64,000 nt of DNA from Megalonaias nervosa (Eukaryota; Mollusca; Bivalvia; Unionida; Unionidae). Every line of letters starts with the position of its first letter. Position 1 is the first letter of the stretch. Positions 41,304-52,740 of the stretch are shown piece after piece. The notes beneath the pieces were generated by a model. It did not search any database and was not told the DNA's origin. It was given only the letters and a program-made list of their open reading frames with translations. The stretch is from assembly GCA_016617855.1 (NCBI GenBank), contig JAECUM010000856.1, forward strand, positions 1 to 64,000, read 5' to 3'. A program made the position numbers and the translations under genes.

Positions 41304-41645
41304 CATACCATAAGTACAGTCACTGTTTTTATTTTATGACACCTGTAATCAGTGTAAACTATACCATAAGTACAGTCAGTTTTTATTTTATGGCACCTGT
41401 AATCATTGTAAACTATACCATAAGTGCAGTCACTGTTTTTTTTTTTATGGCACCTGTAATCAGTGTAAACTATACAGTAAGTACAGTCACTGTTTTTATT
41501 TTATGGCACCTGTAATCAGTGCAAACTATACCATAAGTACAGTCCATGTTTTTATTTTATGGCACATTTAATCAATGTAAACTATACCATAAGTACAGTC
41601 CATTTTCTCTATGGCATATATAATCAATGTAATCTATGCTATCAC
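41304..41645. repeat. 58-bp minisatellite, right block
   Basis: About six further units of the array seen at 39490-40335, the last two diverged. Confidence 0.93.
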
Positions 41646-41884
41646 AACAACTTCAAGACGTGCCATGTAAATTTGATATTTTAGTACATGACTGAGGTCT
41701 GAATACTCATTAAATAAAACTCTGTAATTAAATGTACCCTGAATTTGTCTTGGTCAGTAAGCTATTTGAAAGGAATGATGTCTTGATGATCAAGACTTGG
41801 TTTTATAAGTTGTTGTTTTGATGTTTTGACAAAATACCCTGTCACATTTCAGAAACACTTTTAGTTCTGAATGAGGGGGTAATA

Positions 41885-42600
41885 AGTCTTATAAGCCATC
41901 CAAGCAAGGTCATGTTGAGGATACTGTTAAACAGACTAAAGCCACAGGCTGAAAAGATCATTGCCGAGGAGCAGGCAGGTTTCAGAGCAGGGTGCAGCAC
42001 GACAGAGCAGATCTTCAACCTCAGGATATTGTGTGAGAAGTACCTCCAACACCAGCAAGATCTGTACCACGTCTTCATGGATTTCAAGAAGGCATTTTAC
42101 AGGGTATGGCATGCAGCTTTGTGGGCGACCATGAGACTGTACAACATCAATGCCAACCTTATCACAGTAATAGAGCACCTGTATGACAAGGCCACCAGTG
42201 CAGTATACTTCAATGGCAGCATAGGGGTCTGGTTCAGAACGACAGTCGGAGTCAGACAAGGCTGTCTGCTCTCTCCCACACTATTCAACATCTTTCTGGA
42301 GAGAATCATGGCTGACGCGCTTGAAAAGCATGAAGGGACAGTCAGCATTGGAGGCAGAACAGTCACCAACTTACGTTTTGCCGACAACATTGATGGGCTA
42401 TCAGGAAATGAACAAGAAATAGCTAGCTTAGTAGAGAGCCTCGACAAAACCTCCACAGCCTGCGGCATGAAAATCAGTGCAGAGAAGACCAAACTGATGA
42501 CCAACAACACCAAGGGCATCCGTACTGACATCAGGGTCCAAGGCACGAACAGTCTACCAGAAAATGGGACTGATGATGATGATGATGATGAGGGGGTAAA
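41885..42600 (+). mobile_element. RTE-like LINE reverse transcriptase fragment
   Basis: Plus-strand frame from about 41890: AEKIIAEEQAGFRAGCSTTE, VFMDFKKAFYRVWH, TVGVRQGCLLSPTLFNIFLE and LRFADNIDGLSGNEQE, and ISAEKTKLMTNN. The catalytic pair expected as A-D-D reads A-D-N, and K-A-F-D has become K-A-F-Y, so the enzyme is dead. It is truncated at both ends and ends in a (gat)n run at 42569-42592. Confidence 0.9.
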
Positions 42601-42616
42601 AAGCAACAGTTATTAA

Positions 42617-43920
42617 TGTTTTGCCTAGATCTTTGGGAAGGTGTGGTGGAGGTAAAAGGTCACCCCAATTTTCTACATATTTTGATGGATTTTAAACTCT
42701 TAAGAACAACATGATTCATACTGGAATCACATATTTGGGTGAAATGAACTCACCATTCTGCCAGAAAAGGGTGAATTTGGCAAATATAGGGATATGTGAG
42801 TGTGGAAAGTTTAAATTTGTAATATGCAGTACAGTGACATAAATGTCCATTTTTCATTTTTCTTTTAGATGAATAAAATTTCATTGAATTACTGTTAAAA
42901 CTGTACAAATACATTGGCACTTTTCATAGTTTGCTTCATCATAATTCTTGTATTTAAAGTTACTGTGTAAAACAGAAACTACAAAAATTAGATCAGTTAT
43001 GAGAAAGAAATTGTTGAAGGTGGAAGACAGTCCAAGATTTCATAAAGTCAAAAGATAGTTATGGACATTACCTTTCCAAAGTGCCTGAAGGCTCCACCAT
43101 ATTTCATTATTGTTTTGTTTGGAAAAGACTTGCCATTCAAAATAATGATTGGCAGGTGGTTGGAAAAATAGGTTAGGTGAACTATTTCAAGAAGGAAAGG
43201 TCCTGTTATTGCTGTCCTGGTGTGGGAATTTGTTTTATGCTCTGTATTATAGGCGGATCTGCAAAAGGTTTTCAGCATACATTTCATATATACTTGTTAT
43301 AAGAAACTGTTGATATCATTGTCTAGTTACCAGATTATGATTCTAAATGTTGCCAGATGGCGACCAGACAGCAATATTCATTCACAGATTCTGAGGTTTA
43401 GTTGCATTTGAGAGCACAGACATAATTTTCCATCTTTGTCCTAGCAGTTGATTGTGGTTGATAATAAGTGGTGGTAGATGAGTGATAACATGTCTTGCAA
43501 GTGAGACAATAAATATATATGTCTTTGTGCTGTTTGGAAATTGATTTACTTGTAATCATCATTTCACTGTTTGTATTGGAGAACTACTAATTGACACATT
43601 GCTTATTAATAAACAAAATCTAAAACATTTTAACCACCTGACCTTCGAATTACATAGGTTAATATCTTGTAATAGTTTTTCCACATGTAATATTTGTAAT
43701 AATCCCCAATAACATCACAAATAATGTCTTGTTATTATGGCAATAGTGTATTGCTCAAAGTCTTATTACTAATGTTCATTGTTTTGCTTCTTCTTCACAT
43801 AAAAAGAATATTTTTCATTATGTGATAAATTTATATTTGTGTATATTTCAAATGAAAGTTTTGAAACTTGTGAAATAATTTCTGATCAGTCTAGTTTGTT
43901 TGCCAAGGCTTGCAAAAAAT
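42617..43920. other. non-coding DNA in SWT1 intron 1
   Basis: AT-rich, no gene or clear repeat. Confidence 0.4.
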
Positions 43921-43924
43921 CTTA

Positions 43925-44490
43925 ACAATTTGACTGGTTTGTTTGACATCGTGTGTTTGCTTGGCTGAGAGATCCTCAATGTCTAACTGGTTTATTTGAT
44001 ATTTTGTGTTTGCTTGGCTGAGAGCTCCTAAAATGTCTGACTAGTTTATTTGACATTTTGTTTGTGTGCATGTGTGTGAACATGACTGAGAGATCAAATA
44101 TATCTGACTAGTTTATTGGACATATATATATATGTGTGTGTGTGTGCGTGTATGAGTATGTCTGAAAGATCTTATCTTAACTATTTTTTTTGGACATGCA
44201 TGTGCATGGCTGAGAGATCCTCTCAGTCTGACTAGTTTATTTGACAATATTTATACGTGCATGGCTGAAAGATTATCTCTATCTGGCTGGTTTGTTTGAC
44301 ATACATGTGCATGGCTGGAGATTCTCTATCTCACTGGTTTATTTTATATTATATATGTGTACATGCGAGTGCATGGCCAAGACATCCTTTATATTAGACT
44401 GGTTTTATTGGACATTTTATATGAGTGATGGCTTTGAGATCCTTTCCATCTGACTTGTTTATTTGACATTACATAGTTGTATATGTATGT
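43925..44490. repeat. 55-60 bp degenerate minisatellite
   Basis: About ten units carrying 'tctgactagtttatttgaca' and 'gcatggctgagagatcct', with a (tg)n/(ta)n expansion in the middle. It ends 90 bp before the SWT1 exon acceptor. Confidence 0.85.
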
Positions 44491-44579
44491 GCTGAGTCAG
44501 ATTAATGGGATTAAAATTTAAAATTCCTTGTATACTTCTTAATTCTATGCTTTTGACTGTATAATTTCTTTCACTGCAG

Positions 44580-45939
44580 ACTGGTTCTGCACCTCGTATG
44601 ACTTTGCCAGGGCAAACATCACATCTTCAAGAGAACCAGTCAGAAGCACAGATTGAGGAAGCCCGATTCTCTCCTGAGCCAGACACTGAGAGTGAGGAAG
44701 CTGAGGAAACAGAAATACAAGGTTTCAGATGGGATATTTCAAGCCCATCATCTTCCTCTAACCCAGATATGAAATTTTCTTTTCAATCAAAATCGTCACA
44801 TTTTCAAGCACAGAAAAACCTGACTCCATCGTTCGATAGTGTTAAGTCTCCACTCAAATTGCCAACATCGGCAACACAGATTATTACCTCACCCAGTGTT
44901 GATATTAAAATAGCTTCTGCTGGTAGTCCACATGAGGAATCAAAGGTAAATGTGAGATCTGTCATGAATGACAAGATTAAAAGACAAGTTACATGTACAG
45001 GTAACAAATATGAAAGTTTCCATAATGTTTCCAAAAGGATGAGAGAAAATGTTTGTTATGATAAGAGCAGGAGAGTTCAAACTTCACCTCCACATAAAAA
45101 GAGCAAAGATACTAAACTGCTAAACCAACCTTTAGGCAAAGACCTTCATATTTCAAAATCTGGCACTAAACGTAAAAGTGATTCAAATTCTCAAGTGTCA
45201 GATCCATGTTTAGACAAACGTACAGTACTGTCATGTGATAATGAACATGCAGATAGCAAACGTAAGCGAACTGAATCCGTTCCATCTACAAGTGATTCCA
45301 AGTCTGTGAGACGAAAATCCTCTTCCTTTCGTATTGAAGGAGAAGAACTGAAGTTAGATTCTGCTGTGGATGGTGACAGAAGGAAAGTTCATGTGGTCTC
45401 CAAATCAAAAGACCAAAATAACATTCTTAATGTTTCTGATCATTCATCAGCTGGCATAAACCAAATATCCAGGAAAAGTGAGCCTGTGTTGAAAAATGCT
45501 ATATTGCAAGATAATGCGCCATCATTAAAAGCCAAGGTTTCTCACAAAACACCAGTATCATCACATTCCTCCTTGTCTAGCACTGATAGACTTTTAGTTA
45601 CAACTTCACCTGTTGTGTCAGAAAATTCAAAAGAACGTAATGTGGTTATATTTCCTCAGCTTGGAGACCATACATGTTTCCGAGATGAGAAGTTAAAAAT
45701 TATCCAAAGTTGGATTGACAGTCTTCAGTCTGAACCAGCATCATCACCTAGCCATTCGGTGGAACCTCAACCAGGTGTTTCAGCTGCTAGCCCCACGATC
45801 CTTCCTACCCAAGGGGCAGGAAAGAGTGAAATTCCATTTTTTTCAGTGGAAGGTAATGATAGGCGAGTAGTTGTAACCCATGATGGGACCAAATCAGGAG
45901 GGAAAAAGTATTTGCAGCAACAGATTGATGGCAGGAGAG
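44580..45939 (+). CDS. SWT1: SWT1 large exon (disordered Ser/Lys-rich)
   Basis: Acceptor 'ttctttcactgcag' and donor GAGAG|GTAGGTAT frame a 1,360-nt exon with no stop, starting TGSAPRMTLP. The product is Ser/Thr/Lys-rich and low complexity (for example RRVQTSPPHKKSKD), with acidic N-terminal EPDTESEEAEETE and Pro/Ser-rich C-terminal segments. This matches the long disordered region in front of the nuclease of SWT1. Exon end is phase 1; the next exon (49629) continues in frame. Confidence 0.8.
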
Positions 45940-47469
45940 GTAGGTATTTGAAATGAAAGTTTTGTGATCATGTTATTCCTTTTTTACTGTTTAACATTAC
46001 CTTATTATAGGTATAGAAACATTATCAGAACTTCTAATTGCAGTAAAACATGTATTATAGTGCTTTTATTGTGTATGGTACAGAATTTAGTGCCAGAAAA
46101 TAAGTCTTACATCAGAAAAAAGTCAGTATTTCTTGAAATAGTCAACAGATTTAAACTGCAGCATATATTATTTGTAGTCAACAGTAGTATTGAAAACACT
46201 GATATTATTTAATTAATTGTCAGTAAATCTAGAACTAAAATGTTATAGGAAAATGTTAGGTACATGCTCAAGTTTTATGATGTGTGCAGTGAGGGTGTCA
46301 TGATTAAAATCGGTCATAATTCATTGCTGTTCAGTAAGAGAGTTGTCATTGGCATTCAAGTTACAGAGAAAGCATAACCATGTAAATTTCACATCATGCA
46401 GAGATCAAGTTACTGTGAAAGCATAACTATATACATTGTACATCAGGCAGAGATCAAGTTGCTAACTATATACATTTCACATCATGCAGAGGGCAGAGAT
46501 CAAGTTATTGTGAAAGCATAACTAGATACATTTCACATCAGAGATCAAGTTACTGTGAAAGCATAACTGTATACATTTCACATCAGGTAGAGACCAAGTT
46601 ACTGAGAAAGCAGAGATCATCAGCATAAAATAACTAATACATTATCAGATTATTATTCACCACGTTTAAATGTAGCTTTCCTGTCCTAGGCATTACATTT
46701 CAAAACTCAGATAAAGTTTGTGACAGTCTCAAAAGTTTCTGACTGTTACAGAAAGTACACATGTTTACCTAATTCATGATACAAACTGTAAACAGATAGT
46801 ACCAATAGAATTCCCAACACAGTTTTTTTAATTATATAAATCAGTTTGTTGCTATGATGTTAATCTCAGATTCTTGAAATATTGGCAGCAGCTGGAAAAA
46901 TAGCTGAGAGTGTGTGTTTTAAGCAATGCTTATTTTACATCTGTATGTTACTCATATTTTGCTTTAAATTAATGCAGAAATAGTTTAAGTGTCACAACTG
47001 ATTTTCCAGAAGTTTAGTTTTTCTAGCCTCTGTACCTGCTGGATCGCCAGTTTTATCCATGTTCCTTGCTACATTATTCATTAGATTTCAGATTTAAATA
47101 ACACATTTTGATTCTGAATTGAGGATGAGTTCATAACAGTAATTCTTGCAGGAAAAAAGGTGTGTTGCCACGTGCAGTGAACATAAGTAAAAACGTTCTG
47201 TAAAGGGCATATTTGTAATGGCTACATAACATGTACCCCACTGTCCCAGTCTGTGAAGTGATATGTGTAAGTGGGTTTGATGTTGCATTTTTTCTTTTTT
47301 AAACAAAAATGTGAACTGTAATAGCTTATCTTTAATGGATAAAAAAAGAAAGAAAAATCTGATCATGCATGGAACAAGGGAAAAATTGCCCAAATTAAGA
47401 ATATTAAATAGATTAAAAATGCAAAATAATAATGTAAAAAAATTGTGTTGACTTAAATCTATCAAGTTT

Positions 47470-47472
<3 letters not shown>
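45940..47472. other. SWT1 intron DNA with a short tandem repeat
   Basis: A tandem block of about five units, 'gagatcaagttactgtgaaa' plus 'gcataac' plus 'acatttcacatca', lies at about 46370-46620. The rest is AT-rich with no coding signal. Confidence 0.55.
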
Positions 47473-47524
<52 letters not shown>

Positions 47525-47825
47525 TTTGTGTTTTTAATGTAGCTTTAACAATGTTTCAGTTATATTGCTATGATGTCGGCCATGTAGCAGTTTATAGTGG
47601 TGTCTAGCACGGGGGCATCATACCTCAGACATGTAGCATGATGTCCCACCCTGTCACATTATCCTGACACAAGGCCAACCAGTCCTAACACTAGCCTCTT
47701 AATGCTGAGCGCCAAGCGAGGCAGCTGTTAGTACCATTTTTATAGGTCTTTGGTATGAGTCACCCGGGGTTCAAACCCGCAACCTCCCACATCTGAGGTG
47801 GACACTCTAACCACTAATCCTTTGG
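47473..47825 (-). repeat. tRNA-derived SINE, copy 4, minus strand
   Basis: Reverse orientation: the CA tail appears as (gt)n at 47471-47523, the body is shared with the other copies, and the head lies near 47755-47825 with the B-box complement 'ggggttcaaaccc'. Confidence 0.88.
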
Positions 47826-47959
47826 TGCAGTGGGATGTTTATTCATTTGAGAAGCCTCAGATTTATATCATAATTTTAATGAAAAAATGACAATGTCATC
47901 CTGTTGCATCACCAGCCAAATGATTACACTTTTTGAATACTGAACTAAATGTACAGTAA

Positions 47960-48790
47960 AATATGTGCTTCAGTGATTGCACATTTTGATGGCTTGCAAT
48001 TGGGGTAGAGAAGAAGGATATTGATTTTTGGGGGTCAAAAGGTCAAAGATCACTTGCTGCAACTGAAACAAAATAATTTCTGCAGAATACCATGAGCTTC
48101 ATTTATAACTTGATGGATAACTTGCACTTGGGCAAAGAAGTCTATTGTTTTGGGGGTTAAAAGTTCAAAAGTCAAAGTTACTATGACTAAACAGATATTA
48201 CAGTTACATTAGTTGTACAGATGAGGATCAGGCTTAGTGCCTGGCTTGCACTTTGGTTAAGAAAAAAGTCAGTTGATCTGGGGTCAAAAATCAAATGTCA
48301 AGGTTGTTGAAAGAATAAAAGTGGTTTTCACATGATAATATTAGTTCTGCATCACATACCTGGAGCAGCCTCTGTGATTGTCTTGGACTTCGGTAAGGAA
48401 GAAGCATAATATCAGTTTTGGGGTGAAAAGATAGAAGGTCTGATTCACTGTAAATGAAAGAAGAAAAATTGTTTCTGCACAAAAACTTCAGTTTTCTACC
48501 ATTTACCTTCACCAAAGTTTTGTGGATGGCTTGTGTGTTGGGTTAATTTTTTGGTTCAGACAGTCAAAGAACACATCACAAATAGAATGAAGAAAAATAG
48601 TGTTGGTATAATAACTTTAGTTATACACCAGTACTTTGACCAAAGTTTGCGGATGGCTTATTCTTATGGTGTGGAAGAGTCCTGTTAATTTTCAAAAGGT
48701 CAAAGGTCATGGTTGTTGTTGCTCAAAGAAAAATGGGTTTTGAAAAATAACTTTAGTTTTAGAGCAAGTAAATTACTAATGTATAGCCAG
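47960..48790. repeat. degenerate 120-150 bp tandem repeats
   Basis: Units share 'tgatggcttgcacttgggta', 'aagaaggatattgattttgg' and 'ggtcaaaaggtcaaaggtca' at about 47985, 48115, 48240, 48370, 48520 and 48650. Strongly decayed. Confidence 0.6.
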
Positions 48791-49628
48791 TATTGTGTTG
48801 ACATTGCATGAAATGCTGTACAGACATTCTCACCATGGGTAAATATAGTAACCAATAAGTCCACAAGCAGCTGATTTGCAAATCTTATCAGTGAAGAATA
48901 TCTAGAGATGGTTTTAACACTCTGCAGAATGGAAGAAATAATATTGAATTCTTTGAAATTCTTTTCACACAGTAGAAATTTGGTGTCTTGGAGTGACTCA
49001 TGTTGGTCCTAAATGAAAATCGACCCACAATATAATCACCATGTTATCTTGACTTCACCCAGTGGATGGTTATATTGGCATGGAATTTTCATGAAAAGAT
49101 TTATAATACCTAGTTGGTGATAAATGAAAATGGTACCAGTCATATATCCAGTATGGCTGCCATAACACATCTCTTGAAAAGATAGCTATTGCTACTCCCC
49201 TTGGATGAGTGGTCATATGGATGTGGGGTTTTCACCAAAGATTTCCAGTGATGTCTGCTTGGTCCTGAATGAAAAAAAATGGTGCCAATCTGGCATCTAA
49301 TATGTCCACCACTTCAGCTAATTTAAAAATCTTGTTATCAATGAAGAATATCTAGAGATGGTTTCAACAGTCAGCAGTTAAATGTGAAATAAATGGTCTT
49401 ATCTTTAATTCCTGGAAATTCTTATTGCCAAGTAGACCACTCTGAGTGACTTGTTTGATTATACCACAGCAGAGCAGGTGAAACTTGCTGTAGCATTCAA
49501 CATAATTTATCTTGATGTGTCAAAATTTTGGTCAGAAATGTAAACAATGGATATACTTACTTAATCCTGTTGAAACCACTTGGGATCTTTGAATTTACAT
49601 CATCTTAACTGTGATTTTAATACACTAG
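48791..49628. other. SWT1 intron DNA
   Basis: Two similar 'cttatcagtgaagaatatct' phrases at 48885 and 49335 suggest an old duplication of about 450 bp. No coding signal. Confidence 0.45.
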
Positions 49629-49765
49629 GTTGGCCTGGTAAAGTGGTACCAGGTCCCAAGATGGTGGAGCGGCAGATTTCTGAGATGGAGGTTGATGACA
49701 TTCCACTGCCTGAAACATTACTCGAGGCTTCTGCCCAGGAAGAAGATATGATAGTGGATGTGGTG
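49629..49765 (+). CDS. SWT1: SWT1 exon with acidic MEVDDIPLPE motif
   Basis: Acceptor 'acactag', donor GTG|GTAAGA. It is 137 nt and continues phase 1 from the large exon: WPGKVVPGPKMVERQISEME, VDDIPLPETLLEAS, EDMIVDVV. Residues like MEIDLEDD sit just in front of the PIN domain in vertebrate SWT1, as I recall. Ends in phase 0. Confidence 0.72.
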
Positions 49766-50039
49766 GTAAGAGATTGGGTAGATCTGCATTAATTAGCAGA
49801 TTGTATGACAGAAGAGTGTCTTTACAAGCAGGGGATGTCATTGTTGTCAACATTTTGAAAATTTTGTGTAACAGTGTAAGCTTGAATAAACTCTGAAATG
49901 AATGTAGTGGGATATGCTGTTCAGCTGCACATCACAGAGGGGATCAGCTTTGAAAATATTTTTGTCATTTCAGTGCCTACTATGTTATTGGCTAAGGTCG
50001 GATATTTGCATTTAACATGTTTTTTTGCAACATGTCTAT
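49766..50039. other. SWT1 intron start
   Basis: Short stretch, no signal. Confidence 0.4.
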
Positions 50040-52740
50040 ACTGGTATACTTAGATCCATGAAAGTTGATGATGTGATGCATTTTAATGAGTGCTACACCT
50101 TCATCACAATTATAGTTCAGTGCGACTCATTTCATGCTTCATTTTCATTTATTTAAAGTGTGTTTTTAAGTTTATTAAGCATTGTTCTTTCTATGACCTG
50201 ATAAAACCCGAAACTAGATGATTGAATGCATCTCTGTTAATACTGCATCCTAATCTCAGAAGGTCAATGTGACCTACAATTTCACATTTTACTGGCTTAA
50301 GTTTTGCATTGAACTTCTGATAGTACTATTATTCCTACAAACTAAGTGTCTAGGGCTCAAACTGAAATGCAGCATTTTGATTTTAAAGTTCTTGAAAGAG
50401 ACTGGTAAATTATTAATACTCTACACTTTCCTGGGGCTCCATCTGTTGGGGTCACCATCTTATGAAGACCATTTGCTTAATTATACAAAAGGCTATAACT
50501 TTTGTGTAGAATGTGCAGCATGTGATCTATGAATGGAGAACAGTACATTTGTTGTTCTCTATATTTCATTAGTTACATAAACTAGAGTTCACTAATCCTG
50601 CATGAATAATAATGCTAATTTGACAATGCATCGCTCAGGTTAAAGACATTGAATGGTACCAAAATTAAGCTAATTAAGGGTTTAGTGACTTATAAATCTA
50701 GGGCACTGACCTAGATTATTGACACTTGCTAAGGGGATTAGTCTTAATGAGTACTATACCCGCATTAGGTCAAAGACCAATATTTCATGCTTCGCTGACA
50801 TGATTTCTGTCTCAAGCACTATTGATGCAAGAATGATCAAACTAGGTGATTGTATGCATTCCTATTGGTATTATGCCCTTACAACGAAAGGAGGTCATTG
50901 TGATCTACATTTAACATTTCATTGACTTATTGTAAGTTTTTGCATGTAGCATATGGCTTCTTTTTGGTATTTTATCTATTGTATAATAATGCAAAAGGTG
51001 GAATCATGAAATGTGACAAGAGGATGCATATTGATGAGTTCTATACCCTCAGCTAAAAATAGGGTAACTGTGACTCATCACATTGCACTAACTGTGGTTT
51101 GATGTTTTTACTGTTCATACTGTTATCATTAAACTATTTTTGTTGACATCTCTTGTAGTATGACACCCATTTCAAGAAAGGTCACTGCGACCTGTATTTC
51201 ACCTTTTACTGGTTTAGGTTAAGTTGCATTTAGCTTATGACCTCATACATAGCATCCTACTGTAATGAAACTAGATGTATCTTTACGAGCACTACTCCCT
51301 CATTCCATTAGTAATCAGTGCCAACCACATTTCATGCTTCAGTGAATTAGATTAAATTTTGAGTTTGATGTTCATTTCTCAGGCACTGTTCATGCTAGAA
51401 TCTTAACATATATGACCGGAGGTCTTGCTAGTATTTTAAAACTAGGAGTCCAAGACTCCACTTTGGGGAAAAATAGGAGTCCCACCAGCAAAAGTTGCAG
51501 TCCCCTTCCAGAAACATATTGTGCATACCTGAAGTGGATACATTTCCAGATGAGCAGAACCAGTGGTTGCCAATGAGTTTAATTTTCTAACTTCTTTACA
51601 CCATTGACATATAGCTCATGTTTGTCTATTAGAGTGAGAGTGAATTATGTCAGGCTAAGGAAAGGTCTTATTCCAAGCACTAAGTTAGGCATCACACATA
51701 GTGTTCCATGTGAAATATCACTTCTAGCAACTTCTTTCACTCTGCCGAATCTCATTATAATCTTCATCAATTTGCTGTTTAACCCCAAAATACTTTAGAT
51801 TTGCAAACAGCATTTGTCTAACTCTAAACATGTCTTGATTTCGAGGTCACATGCACTACTTATTCGGCTACACTTGGAAACAAACCCAATAATGAATGCG
51901 AAAGTTGTTCATTCGATGTACTCTTATACACAAGTACATCACTGGGTCTTTCTGCTTCTGAATTCAGTCATTGTAAATATCAGCACATTTTCCCAGCTCT
52001 CTGCAGCTAGTCGAAGTCTTTGAACTTGCCGCCAAGTTATTGGGTCATGTTCTTCTGATGTACTCTTACAATGACAACATGTACATCTGGGGGTCTTTCA
52101 AACACTGAATTTTCTCATTGTAAATATCAGCGCAGCTAAAATGATCAATTGATCAACACACTTTCCCACTCAGCAGGTGGCTGAAGCAGGACTGGCAAGC
52201 CCTTGAATTTGCTGTCCAGAAGATGTGTGCATATGGATGACTCCTGTAAAAGTGATTTTCTGCGTCCCAGATAAAAAAATCTGGCATCCAAATACGCGTG
52301 ATTAAGCGTTTCTGACACCTCTCTATGACTGTTTGTATCTCTGTTGCTACCACACTTTTACAACAAAAGAAGATTGTTGTGACCTATATTTCATCCTTTA
52401 CTGGCTTAGCATAGCTTTTTGTATTTAGTTAATGACCACACGGGTTTTTGGCATGTTATATGATCCATATATGATACTTTCATACCAAGAATCATGAAGC
52501 TAGGTCTGTGGATGCATCTTGATAAGTTCTACAGCCTTTTTGCCAAGTGGGATCTCTGTGACCTATATTTCATATTCATTGACCTTATTCATATTTTGTA
52601 TATTTAAGTTTATTTTTTGGTTCTTATGTGTCAATAGTGAAACTTGATCAATGGATGCATCTTTGTTACTGTTACACCCTTAAGACCAAAGTTGATCACT
52701 GTGACCTACATTGAAACATTAATTCATCAATGCTAGACCT
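50040..52740. repeat. degenerate repeat family, 120-180 bp spacing
   Basis: Copies of 'aggtcactgtgacctacatt', 'tcacattttactggcttaag' and 'tgatgagtactacacc'-like phrases recur at about 50085, 50255, 50756, 50880, 51050, 51170, 51295, 52355, 52535 and 52680, and again near 55110. They look like an old tandem array inside an intron. Confidence 0.6.

Larger units (their letters stand above)
39020..44579 (+). other. SWT1 intron 1, repeat-filled
   Basis: About 5.6 kb between the WW exon and the large exon. It holds a 58-bp minisatellite split by a LINE, an RTE-like reverse transcriptase fragment, a GAT microsatellite and a 55-60 bp minisatellite just before the acceptor (each listed). Between about 42620 and 43920 I see only AT-rich DNA. 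Confidence 0.65.
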
